Positions 1 through 6,543 are shown, numbered from the stretch's first letter. The stretch: 7,263 nucleotides of DNA from Helicobacteraceae bacterium (GCA_003250175.1 QKHD01000295.1:1-7263), one strand, 5' to 3'. The notes: a model not told the origin generated them from the letters alone. Made by a program: numbers and translations.

Positions 1-732
1 AAGGCGCTCAGATTGAAAAAGAGGCTCGATGCCCTGGAATCCGTCGAGCGCCTGGAAGCCCGTTCAGCTAAGCTCTATGAGACGGCCAATCTGCTGCAGG
101 CCAACCGCCACGTGATCAAACCATACGCCACCGAGGCGGAGCTGACGGATTACGAGGGCAACACCCTCCGGATCGAGCTTGAAAGCGAAGGGAGCGTCAA
201 CCGCACCATCGACCGCTATTTCCAGCGGGCCAAAAAAGCGGCCAACAAGGCCAGAAATATCCACAAAGAGCAGGAGAGCCTGGGGGAAAAACTCGACTTT
301 CTACAGCGTTTTATCCAGGTGGTGGAGCAGGCCAAAAGCCGCCACGAGGTGCAGATGCTCTTCCCCAAAGTCCCCAAGGCGGCCAAGGGTGAGGAGCAGC
401 CTCCGGAGCACTATGAGGTCTTTTGGGTCAAGGGGTACCGTGTGCTGCTGGGCAAAAACGAACGGGGCAATGCGGAGCTTTTAAAACTGGCCCGGGCAGG
501 GGATATCTGGGTGCATCTCAAAGAGCGCCCCTCCTGCCACGTCATTATCCCGACGGCCAAACAGGAGATTCCCGAAGAGGTTCTGCGCGAAGCGGGGCGG
601 CTGTGCGCCTCGTTCTCCGCACCCGCCGGAAGCACCTACGAGGTCGATTACACCCCCAGGCGTAACGTAAAAATCAAAAGCGGGGCAAATGTGGAGTATA
701 AATTTTACAAATCCTTCCAAGTTTCGATATGA
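1..732 (+). CDS. NFACT family protein (RqcH/Rqc2-like), C-terminal part
   Basis: The frame is open from base 1, so the gene begins upstream; the TTG at 13 is internal and not the true start. About 243 residues are visible. The first part is charged and helical, with a GNTLRIEL segment followed by NRTIDRYF and a lysine/alanine-rich stretch, as in the NFACT coiled-coil arm. From about residue 140 comes an NFACT-R (DUF814) domain: LLGKNERGNAELL, then DIWVHLKERPSCHVII, then VDYTPRRNVKIKSGAN near the end. Family members bind stalled 50S subunits carrying peptidyl-tRNA and recruit tRNA for C-terminal alanine tailing (RqcH) in ribosome quality control; older annotations call them fibronectin-binding proteins. 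The catalytically informative NFACT-N domain lies outside the window, so tailing activity cannot be judged. In C. jejuni the equivalent gene (Cj1349c) also precedes a coiled-coil gene and cdsA. The family call is secure; the function is inferred from the family. Confidence 0.9.
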   Translation, partial: KALRLKKRLDALESVERLEARSAKLYETANLLQANRHVIKPYATEAELTDYEGNTLRIELESEGSVNRTIDRYFQRAKKAANKARNIHKEQESLGEKLDFLQRFIQVVEQAKSRHEVQMLFPKVPKAAKGEEQPPEHYEVFWVKGYRVLLGKNERGNAELLKLARAGDIWVHLKERPSCHVIIPTAKQEIPEEVLREAGRLCASFSAPAGSTYEVDYTPRRNVKIKSGANVEYKFYKSFQVSI

Positions 733-779
733 TCTAAATAAAAAGGTCTTTTCGTAATTTCTCGACCAAGGAGGTACCC

Positions 780-1103
780 ATGGCGATTTCCCCGCTCGGC
801 GGTGTGATCTACACCAACCAGAATACCCCTGTCGCCTCCCATGCCCACCAGCTAGAACAGGGAAAGCAGCTCCTGCAAAATTACGTGGCGGCTGAGATCG
901 AGAAGGAAAAAGAGCTTCAGATCGAAGAGACCCGCCCGGCGGAAGAGACGAGCAAAATCAAGCCCGACGAAGAGCACGAAAAAGACAAGCACGATCAGGA
1001 ACAAGAAAACGAGGAAGAGCAGGAAGAGAAGCTCAAAAACCGGGACGAAGAACAGCGTCTGCGCCCCGTCAATACGTCATCTCTCCTCGACATAAAAGTA
1101 TAA
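780..1103 (+). CDS. Small charged coiled-coil protein of unknown function
   Basis: A 107-residue protein starting at ATG 780, with a strong ribosome binding site AAGGAGG at 768-774 and a 5-base spacer. The first 25 residues (MAISPLGGVIYTNQNTPVA) are uncharged and look like a conserved head. The middle, about residues 27-92, is almost entirely Glu, Lys, Gln, Asp and Arg and should form a long solvent-exposed helix or coiled coil. A short tail, NTSSLLDIKV, follows. No signal peptide or membrane segment is visible, so it is probably cytoplasmic. It sits between the NFACT gene and cdsA, the position held by the putative coiled-coil gene Cj1348c in C. jejuni, which suggests a conserved Campylobacterota gene. 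I do not recognise a function. The low-complexity acidic core makes sequence searches unreliable; the N-terminal head would be the better query. Confidence 0.85.
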   Translation: MAISPLGGVIYTNQNTPVASHAHQLEQGKQLLQNYVAAEIEKEKELQIEETRPAEETSKIKPDEEHEKDKHDQEQENEEEQEEKLKNRDEEQRLRPVNTSSLLDIKV

Positions 1104-1104
1104 T
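1099..1104 (+). promoter_or_regulatory. Possible -10 box upstream of cdsA
   Basis: A perfect TATAAT, preceded by AAAAG, overlaps the stop codon of the upstream gene (TAA 1101-1103). Transcription would begin near 1111 and give a leader of about 40 bases to the GTG start at 1152. No convincing -35 box is seen, which is normal for sigma-70 promoters in Campylobacterota. A second -10-like hexamer, TACAAT, lies at 1110-1115. Confidence 0.45.
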
Positions 1105-1105
1105 T

Positions 1106-1120
1106 GAGATACAATATCTC
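1106..1120. repeat. Short perfect inverted repeat before cdsA
   Basis: GAGATA-CAA-TATCTC is a 6-bp perfect inverted repeat with a 3-base centre. It lies just downstream of a TATAAT box and just before the in-frame ATG at 1125. It could be a small operator half-site pair or an RNA hairpin at the very 5' end of a cdsA transcript. There is no T-run after it, so it does not look like a terminator. Confidence 0.4.
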
Positions 1121-1140
1121 CTAAATGCAACGATCAGAAA

Positions 1141-1144
1141 AGGG
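1141..1144 (+). promoter_or_regulatory. Ribosome binding site supporting a GTG start for cdsA
   Basis: AGGG at 1141-1144 (within AAAAGGGCG) is 7 bases before GTG 1152. The alternative ATG at 1125 has only ATATCTCCTAA upstream and no purine-rich site. This favours 1152 as the translation start. Confidence 0.55.
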
Positions 1145-1151
1145 CGAAAAA

Positions 1152-1916
1152 GTGGATTTTAAACAACGGGTTTTCGGTGAACAAAAACGGATTATCGTCG
1201 GGGTGATCCTGGCGGCAACGGTACTGCTCATCGGCTATATTGACAACTTCTTCCTGATGTGGTTGCTGCTGGGCGTAGCGTATTACTTCGCCTTTGCGGA
1301 ATCCATGAAGCTTTTTGGCAAGGAGAGCAATGCCCACTACGCGATTGCCGCCGCTGTCTGGCTGGCTGCTGCTTTTTATCCACAACCCGATGACCTGATC
1401 TTTCCCGTCCTGATCTTTTTGGCTGCCGTTTCCGCCTACCGTGGCGAAACCGATGCCAAACTCTTTCTGCCCTTTCTCTACCCGACGGCCTCTTTTCTCT
1501 TCATCCTGGCGCTCTACATCGAGTACGGCGTCATGAGTCTGCTGTGGATGCTGGTCGTGGTCGCGGGCAGCGATATCGGTGCCTACTTCACGGGTCGCGC
1601 CATCGGCAAGACCAAATTCTCCCCCACCAGCCCCAACAAAACCATCGAAGGGGTCGTGGGCGGTGTTGCGGCAGGTGTCATCGCCGGTGTGCTGGTGGGT
1701 CTCTTTTTCACCGAAGCGTGGCTGGCCTTTATCATATCCCTGGCCGTCTCCCTGGCCTCCGTATTCGGTGACCTGTATGAAAGCTACCTCAAGCGTCAGG
1801 CCGGTGTAAAAGACAGCGGCACGATTTTTCCGGGCCACGGCGGTATGCTTGACCGCGTCGACGGCTATCTCTTCGGCGGGGTGATCCTGCTGATTCTCCT
1901 TCGGGGACTGGTGTAG
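1152..1916 (+). CDS. cdsA: Phosphatidate cytidylyltransferase (CDP-diglyceride synthase)
   Basis: CdsA makes CDP-diacylglycerol from CTP and phosphatidic acid in the inner membrane, the branch point for phosphatidylethanolamine and phosphatidylglycerol synthesis. From GTG 1152 the protein is 254 residues; the frame also allows ATG 1125 (263 residues), but only the GTG has a good ribosome binding site. The protein is mostly hydrophobic, with several membrane segments from GVILAATVLLIGYI onward. In 263-residue numbering, the full CdsA signature spans residues 220-246: SYLKRQAGVKDSG, then FPGHGGMLDRVD, containing the Asp and Lys/Arg residues of the metal- and nucleotide-binding site. An upstream segment, GSDIGAYFTGR then SPNKTIEG, is also typical of the family. 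Length and motifs indicate an intact enzyme. It follows the coiled-coil gene by about 50 bases and precedes the diguanylate cyclase by 7, so cdsA and the cyclase gene are probably co-transcribed. Confidence 0.95.
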   Translation: MDFKQRVFGEQKRIIVGVILAATVLLIGYIDNFFLMWLLLGVAYYFAFAESMKLFGKESNAHYAIAAAVWLAAAFYPQPDDLIFPVLIFLAAVSAYRGETDAKLFLPFLYPTASFLFILALYIEYGVMSLLWMLVVVAGSDIGAYFTGRAIGKTKFSPTSPNKTIEGVVGGVAAGVIAGVLVGLFFTEAWLAFIISLAVSLASVFGDLYESYLKRQAGVKDSGTIFPGHGGMLDRVDGYLFGGVILLILLRGLV

Positions 1917-1923
1917 GCCGTAG

Positions 1924-3222
1924 GTGGCAATGAAAACGATCGAAGCACTGCCTCGGATTCTCCGTTCCCTGACCGCCAAGAAAAAAGAGCTGGTCAATAC
2001 CTGGCTGGGCCTCTCCCATGTCGAGCACATTCTAAGCAAACGCAATATAGATACCGAGGGCTTTACCCAGAGCTTTGCCTGTGGGATGTATGAGTTTTAT
2101 CTCGACCTCGTACGCACCAAGGGCGAGCGCAGCGAACCGTGCCGGGTGCGTTCCGAACTGCTCGATTTCCTGCACGAGCGCCATATCTCTGCCAAGGATC
2201 TCTTTGTCATCTACACGGGGCTCAAAGACACCCTGGTCGATTTCTTCCTGACCGATCCGGAGATTATGGACGAGCTTAAAACCGACCCCCTCTTTTTGCA
2301 CAAAATCTTTACGGAGACCGCGGAGATCGTTAATAACAACTTCTCCAAGCTGATCCACGAATACACCCAGAGCGTCTTTAAACGCCAGGAAGAGCTGGGC
2401 CGTTACTCCAAGCTGATCGAAGAGCACGTCATGCTCTCCCGCACGGATAAATTCGGCCGCATCACCCAGGTCTCCGACAGCTTCTGCGAAGTCAGCGAAT
2501 ACAGCCGTGAAGAGCTGATCGGCAAGCCCCACAATGTGGTTCGCAGCCCCGATGTGCCCAAGGAAGTTTTCAAGGATATGTGGGAGACGATCCAATCCGG
2601 AGAAATCTGGGAAGGCAAGATCAAAAACCGCAAGAAAAGCAACGGGTTTTTCATCGCCCACACGACCGTTATGCCGATCAAGGATTCCAACGGTGAGATT
2701 AGCGGATATGTCTCGATCCGTCATGACATTACGGACAAGGTCAACGCCTCCGTCGACAGCCTGACCAAGGCGTACAACCGCCGCAAGTTCGAGAGCGAAT
2801 TTGCCTCGCTCTACCTCAAAACCACGGGGACGGACCGCAGTCTTTCTCTCATCGTGCTGGATGTGGACAACTTTAAAAAGGTCAACGACACCCACGGTCA
2901 CCTCAAGGGTGACGAGGTGCTGGTCAAGATGGCCGAGGCGGTCAAGCGCCATATCCGGAGCAACGATGTCTTCGCCCGTTGGGGCGGCGAGGAGTTTGTC
3001 GTGCTCATGGAGGGTGCGGTGCTGAGTATCGCCGTGGAAAAGGCGGAGGCGATGCGCGAAGATATCGCCTCCATCCTTTTTAAGGACTTGGGCCACGTGA
3101 CCTGCAGTTTCGGCGTGGCCGAGCTGCGGCCGGGAGAGGAGAAGGATTCGCTGATCAAACGGGCGGACGACTACCTCTACCGGGCCAAGCGCGAGGGCAA
3201 AAACCGCGTCATTTTCAAGTAA
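1924..3222 (+). CDS. Diguanylate cyclase with N-terminal helical sensor domain and PAS domain
   Basis: A 432-residue cytoplasmic protein with no membrane segment. Residues 1-150 are an all-helical domain (ELVNTW at 22-27, a Phe-rich middle, KDLFVIYTGLKDTLVDFF near 91-108). This matches the N-terminus of the gene at 6653 and resembles the RsbR/RsbRD_N class; that family assignment is my inference. Residues 165-272 form a PAS domain of the Aer type (EELIGKPHNVVRSPD, then DMWETIQSGEIWEGKIKNR, ending in IRHDITDK). Residues 273-432 form a GGDEF domain: metal-binding Asp at 313, NDTHGHLKGDE at 321-331, active-site GGEEF at 354-358, and an intact RxxD inhibitory site (R345-D348) five residues before it. 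It should therefore make c-di-GMP from two GTP with product inhibition. The start is GTG 1924 or ATG 1930; the ATG gives an N-terminus closer in length to the relative at 6653. It lies 7 bases after cdsA. Confidence 0.93.
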   Translation: MAMKTIEALPRILRSLTAKKKELVNTWLGLSHVEHILSKRNIDTEGFTQSFACGMYEFYLDLVRTKGERSEPCRVRSELLDFLHERHISAKDLFVIYTGLKDTLVDFFLTDPEIMDELKTDPLFLHKIFTETAEIVNNNFSKLIHEYTQSVFKRQEELGRYSKLIEEHVMLSRTDKFGRITQVSDSFCEVSEYSREELIGKPHNVVRSPDVPKEVFKDMWETIQSGEIWEGKIKNRKKSNGFFIAHTTVMPIKDSNGEISGYVSIRHDITDKVNASVDSLTKAYNRRKFESEFASLYLKTTGTDRSLSLIVLDVDNFKKVNDTHGHLKGDEVLVKMAEAVKRHIRSNDVFARWGGEEFVVLMEGAVLSIAVEKAEAMREDIASILFKDLGHVTCSFGVAELRPGEEKDSLIKRADDYLYRAKREGKNRVIFK

Positions 3223-3248
3223 ACCTATCTTCATAATAAAGGAACGCC

Positions 3249-3593
3249 ATGCATATTGAGATCACTCCGGAGGTCATCGCAACCCAACTCGGTTTTGCCG
3301 CCACCTCAAACAGCCTGGAGCAGATTGAACGTATCATCAACAACACCCCAGGATTCGACAAGTTCTCCAAACACATTATCAGCCTTAACGATGCACTCAA
3401 ACACATGAACGGCTACATTGCCCCGTCCAACACCGTGGATTGTTTTAAAATCAAGGTCGACGAAGAGAGCAACGCTCCGGAGATCAACGAAGAGTTCCAC
3501 CAGGAAGTCAAGCACTGGAGTGACAAATACAAAGTCAATGTCGAGCGCGTCGGCGCCCAGGCAACCTACTACATCCGCGGCGCCCAAGCCTAA
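3249..3593 (+). CDS. Conserved-looking small protein of unknown function (114 aa)
   Basis: It starts at ATG 3249, with AAAGGA at 3238-3243 and a 5-base spacer, 26 bases after the diguanylate cyclase stop. The protein is soluble-looking with no signal peptide. It opens with MHIEITPEVIATQLGF, continues as amphipathic helices (SLEQIERIINN, then FSKHIISLNDALKHM) and ends in an alternating strand-like segment, VNVERVGAQATYYIRG. One Cys is present, in VDCFKIKVDEE. Normal codon use and a good ribosome binding site make it a real gene. It is probably read from the same transcript as the cyclase gene and ends just before an intrinsic terminator, so it closes the operon. I do not recognise the family; a partner or regulator of the upstream cyclase is possible but unproven. 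Confidence 0.8.
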   Translation: MHIEITPEVIATQLGFAATSNSLEQIERIINNTPGFDKFSKHIISLNDALKHMNGYIAPSNTVDCFKIKVDEESNAPEINEEFHQEVKHWSDKYKVNVERVGAQATYYIRGAQA

Positions 3594-3597
3594 AACC

Positions 3598-3630
3598 GGG
3601 AAGCAAACCGCTTCCCAACCCACTTTTTTT
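3598..3630 (+). terminator. Rho-independent terminator
   Basis: GGGAAGC (3598-3604) pairs perfectly with GCTTCCC (3610-3616) around the loop AAACC. The run TTTTTTT at 3624-3630 follows after 7 bases. The stem begins 4 bases after the stop codon of the 114-residue gene. The gap before the T-run is longer than ideal, so termination may be partial. It probably ends the transcript that includes the diguanylate cyclase gene. Confidence 0.7.
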
Positions 3631-3698
3631 ACATTTACCCCTTTAGTTGTTACCCTCTCTGCCGATCTACCCTAACACTTCGTTTCAAAAGGGATCGC

Positions 3699-3887
3699 AT
3701 GACCAAGAAGGTTGACGCCACATACTCCGACTATCACTATGCCGCCGAAGCGGCCTTTGAAGCAGCGCTTGAAGAAGACAAACGTCATCAGGAAGAGACA
3801 CCGAAACTTCGGCTCGAAGAGGCGGTCAAGGTCTTTTTGGATTCCTACGACCGCGAGATGAAACAGCTTAGGGAAGCAAACGCTTAA
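3699..3887 (+). CDS. Small acidic helical protein of unknown function (62 aa)
   Basis: It starts at ATG 3699, with AAAAGGGA at 3687-3694 and about 4 bases of spacing. The product is strongly acidic and helical. The first third is alanine- and glutamate-rich (YHYAAEAAFEAALEED), and the last third is an amphipathic helix (LEEAVKVFLDSYDREMKQL). There is no membrane segment or signal peptide. It lies after a terminator, so it needs its own promoter in 3631-3690, where I find only weak candidates. Its last 20 bases overlap tail-to-tail with the end of the minus-strand NADH dehydrogenase gene (3868-3887). I do not recognise the family. The good ribosome binding site and non-random composition support it as a gene, but its short length leaves some doubt. 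Confidence 0.65.
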   Translation: MTKKVDATYSDYHYAAEAAFEAALEEDKRHQEETPKLRLEEAVKVFLDSYDREMKQLREANA

Positions 3888-4981
3888 GGGAGAGGGCGTG
3901 CAGGATGAAGATCAGCTTCTTCAGCCAGTACGCATAGGGTGAGGGCAGCTTGATGCTGCCAAAGAGCACCGCCGCGGCATGGTGCCCGCCCAGGGCCACG
4001 ACGATGCCGCGCATTTTCGCATCATTGACCAGCAGGGGTTCGCCGCGGGTGTGGGCCAGGATATTTTCCGCCACCCGTCGTGCCCCCAGCTTCGCCGCCT
4101 GGGACGTGGGCGGCAAAATCTCGCCGGCACTGTTTTTCTGCTCGGCCACGTCACCTACCACAAAGACATTTTCATGACCCGCCAGCCGCATGTAGGCATC
4201 GACTAAAATCTGTCCTCTTGGGTTTAGACTCACCTGGGCATCCTTGCTCGGCTCCTCAATGGCGATTCCCGCCGTAAAGATAAAGAGATCACTCGGCAGC
4301 TCGTCGCCGTTGCTGAGCACAATCGACTTCTCCTTGACCTCCGAAATAAAATGGCCGTGAATCACCGTGATGCCCAGGGCCTTCAGGCGCTTGACGCTCT
4401 GGCGGATCAAAAACTTATCCATCCCCGGCAACACCGTCGCCATGGGCTCGATCAGGGTAAAGGAGATCTCCTCCTGGCCAAAGCCCATTTTGCGGGCGCG
4501 CTCGGCCATCTCGGTGACGATCTCCACTCCGGAGAGCCCCGCACCGCCGACGATGACGTTAAAGTGCTCGCCATAGCCGTACTGGCGGAAAAGAAAACTC
4601 TCAAAGGTCTGGCGGTAGGTCAGGGCACCTCCCAGGCTCTTGATGTCCAGGGCATGTGGTGGAGCCGGTGGCGATGACCAGATAGTCATACCCAAGATAC
4701 TCGTCACCGATCTTGATGCGGTTGTCGTCAAACTCGATGGCATCGACGTGGGCCTTGCGGAAGGTGACGTTGGCACCCGCTTCCTGGCAGAAGTGCTCCA
4801 GGTCGACCACCACATCTTCCAGTCGGGTGATCCCGGCGATAAACTCGTGGGTCTCCGCCTGCAGGTAGTGAAAGCGATTTTGATCAATCAGGGTAATGGC
4901 GACGGTAGGGTCGAGGCTCAGTTTTTTGACCGTTTTGGCACCGGCGTACCCGCCGCCGATGACCACGACTTGTTTTTTCAC
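3868..4981 (-). pseudogene. Type II NADH:quinone oxidoreductase-like flavoprotein, frameshifted
   Basis: NDH-2 enzymes pass electrons from NADH through FAD to quinone at the inner membrane without pumping protons. The gene starts at GTG 4981 with AAGGA at 4989-4993, 12 bases after the sulP stop, so the two form an operon. The first frame (4981 to about 4658, 108 residues) has the FAD-binding motif VVVIGGGYAGA and ends in YDYLVIATGST. The homology then continues in another frame from about 4656 to 3868 (262 residues): HALDIKSLGGALTYRQTF, the NADH-binding VIVGGAGLSGVE, the second FAD motif VFVVGDVAE, PPTSQAAKLGARRVA, then GIVVALGG and a basic hydrophobic C-terminal helix. The frames are joined by removing one base or adding two near 4654-4660. 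The sum, about 370 residues, is slightly short for NDH-2 (about 400-430). All else looks intact, so this is either a recent mutation or a sequencing error. A sulfide:quinone reductase is less likely because its cysteine pair is not seen. Confidence 0.85.
3871..3885. repeat. Second copy of the GGGAAGCAAAC element, in the convergent overlap
   Basis: GGGAAGCAAACGCTT here matches the terminator stem-loop at 3598-3613 (GGGAAGCAAACCGCTT) apart from one missing C. It can fold as AAGC/GCTT around AAAC, and flanking CTTA (3867-3870) and TAAG (3885-3888) are also complementary. It lies where the two convergent genes overlap and encodes the last residues of both. No T-run follows on either strand, so a terminator role is uncertain. 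Confidence 0.4.
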
Positions 4982-4988
4982 GTAACGT

Positions 4989-4993
4989 TCCTT
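4989..4993 (-). promoter_or_regulatory. Ribosome binding site of the NADH dehydrogenase-like gene
   Basis: On the minus strand AAGGA (4993-4989) lies 7 bases before the GTG start at 4981 and directly abuts the sulP stop codon (TAA, 4996-4994). This fixes the non-ATG start and suggests coupled translation of the two genes. Confidence 0.7.
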
Positions 4994-6532
4994 TTAATAA
5001 TTCACCGCAACTTTATAGGTCGGGTCATCTTCTTCGAAGGTACAGAAAGGCCCCGCATTTTTAAGCATCAGGCGGCAGTCTTCGCTGAGGTGGCGCAGGG
5101 TGAGCTGTTTGCCCGCTTCGTCGTATTTTTTGGTGATGGCGTCGATCGCTTCGACTCCGGAGCTGTCCATGACCCGTGCGCCTTTAAAGTCGATCACCAC
5201 GCGCTGGGGGTCGTTGGCTGCGTCGAAGACATCGTTAAAGCTGGTGACGGCGCCGAAAAAGAGCGGCCCTTCCAGTTCGTAGACCTTGGTGCCGTCCGCT
5301 TCCACGCGGCTTTTGGCGACGATGCGGGCGTGTTTCCAGGCAAAGACCAGCGCGGAGATGATCACCCCGGTGATAACCGCGACCGCCAGATCTTCGACGA
5401 TGGTGATGACGGTGACCGCCACCATGACGAAGGCGTCGCTTTTGGGCATGTGTTTGAGGTGGCTCACACTCGACCACTCGAAGGTGCCGATGCTGACCAT
5501 AAACATGATCCCCACCAAGACCGCTACAGGGATGATGTTGAGCAGGTCGGTCAGGCTGGCGACCAGCACCATGAGGCCCACCGCCGCCGTGATTCCGGAG
5601 AGGCGCCCCAGGCCTCCGGAGGTGTAGTTGATGATGGACTGGCCGATCATGGCGCAGCCGGGCATTCCGCCGAAAAAGCCGCAGGCAACGTTGCCCGTAC
5701 CCTGGGCGATGCACTCTTTGTTGCCGCTGCCGCGCTTGCCGCCCATCTCATCCAGTACGGAGAGGGTCAGCAGCGATTCGATCAGACCCACCAGGGCGAT
5801 GATGACACTATAGGGCAGCACCATTTTGATCGCCTCCCAGCTTACAATGGTCTCCGGAATGGCAAACTCCGGAAACTGCCCCTTAAACTGCGTGAGGTTG
5901 GTCAGGTCGCCGACGAGCAGGGTTTGCAGCGGGGTGAAGTAGACCAGCACGGTCATGGCGACAATGGCGATCAGACCCGCGGGAACCGCCTTGGTCGCCT
6001 TGGGCAGAAAGTACATCACCAGCATGGTGGCGATGACGATGGCATACATGCTCACGCCCTGACCTTCAAAAAATTTAAACTGCGCCATGGCGATGACGAT
6101 GGCCAGACCGTTGACAAACCCGTACATGGCGGGCTGGGGAACCAGACGGATAAATTTCCCCATCTTCAAAAGCCCCACGGCAATCTGGATCAGCCCCGCC
6201 AGCACGGCGGCCAGGGTGATGTACTGCAGCACGCCGTAAGCCAGGGCTTCGCCGCTAAGCCCCGTGGCTCCCAGCATGGCGCGGGATTCGATGGTCAGGC
6301 CGATCAGCACGACCGCCACGGCGCCGGTGGCTCCGCTGATCATGCCGGGTTTGCCCCCGATGATGGCGGTGATGAGGCCCAGAATAAAGGCGGTATAAAG
6401 CCCCACGATGGGGCTGACTTCGGCGATAAACGAGAAGGCGATCGCCTCCGGAACCAGGGCGACGGCGACGACGAGACCGGAGAGGATGTCATTTTTGATA
6501 TTGGAGGTGGAGTAGTTGCGGATATTGAACAA
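4994..6532 (-). CDS. SulP family inorganic anion transporter with C-terminal STAS domain
   Basis: A 512-residue inner-membrane transporter of the SLC26/SulP family. The start is TTG 6532 (protein begins MFNIRNYSTSNIKND), with AAGGG at 6543-6539 and a 6-base spacer. The frame stays open upstream to 6817, but that part overlaps the divergent gene and lacks family residues. About 10-12 hydrophobic segments fill residues 15-400. Typical motifs are VALVPEAIAFSF near 24-35, QPAMYGFVNGLAI in the middle, and GFFGGMPGCAMIGQS near 283-299 followed by TSGGLGRLSGI. The STAS domain runs from about residue 412, with VMDSSGVEAID near 453-463. SulP proteins carry sulfate, bicarbonate or other anions, often with Na+ or H+. 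The GCAMIGQS-INxxSGG pattern recalls the BicA/YbaR side of the family, so bicarbonate uptake by an autotroph is possible, but the substrate cannot be read from sequence. Confidence 0.93.
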   Translation of the reverse strand: MFNIRNYSTSNIKNDILSGLVVAVALVPEAIAFSFIAEVSPIVGLYTAFILGLITAIIGGKPGMISGATGAVAVVLIGLTIESRAMLGATGLSGEALAYGVLQYITLAAVLAGLIQIAVGLLKMGKFIRLVPQPAMYGFVNGLAIVIAMAQFKFFEGQGVSMYAIVIATMLVMYFLPKATKAVPAGLIAIVAMTVLVYFTPLQTLLVGDLTNLTQFKGQFPEFAIPETIVSWEAIKMVLPYSVIIALVGLIESLLTLSVLDEMGGKRGSGNKECIAQGTGNVACGFFGGMPGCAMIGQSIINYTSGGLGRLSGITAAVGLMVLVASLTDLLNIIPVAVLVGIMFMVSIGTFEWSSVSHLKHMPKSDAFVMVAVTVITIVEDLAVAVITGVIISALVFAWKHARIVAKSRVEADGTKVYELEGPLFFGAVTSFNDVFDAANDPQRVVIDFKGARVMDSSGVEAIDAITKKYDEAGKQLTLRHLSEDCRLMLKNAGPFCTFEEDDPTYKVAVNY

Positions 6533-6538
6533 AGCAGA

Positions 6539-6543
6539 CCCTT
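6539..6543 (-). promoter_or_regulatory. Ribosome binding site that fixes the TTG start of sulP
   Basis: AAGGG on the minus strand (6543-6539) stands 6 bases before TTG 6532. The only other upstream candidate short of the promoter, GTG at 6562, has no purine-rich site before it. The protein from the TTG begins exactly where family similarity begins. Confidence 0.65.

Noticed and set aside
13..15. TTG at 13 as the start of the first gene
   Set aside because: The frame is open to the window edge, and the NFACT N-terminal domain would be missing; the gene simply starts upstream.
736..760. Terminator between the NFACT gene and the coiled-coil gene (AAAAG-GT-CTTTT)
   Set aside because: The only pairing is five mostly A-T pairs around a 2-base loop, without a GC-rich stem, so it is too weak to call.
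1134..2045. A 303-codon open frame on the minus strand opposite cdsA
   Set aside because: It lies across cdsA, whose signature is complete; its product is hydrophilic, repetitive in Gln, Asp and Gly, and matches nothing.
2032..3234. A 400-codon open frame on the minus strand opposite the diguanylate cyclase gene
   Set aside because: The PAS and GGDEF motifs on the plus strand are unambiguous; the antisense product shows no recognisable motif.
4654..4663. Programmed ribosomal frameshifting in the NADH dehydrogenase-like gene
   Set aside because: There is no classic slippery heptamer or obvious downstream structure, and the family is not known to use recoding; mutation or sequencing error is simpler.
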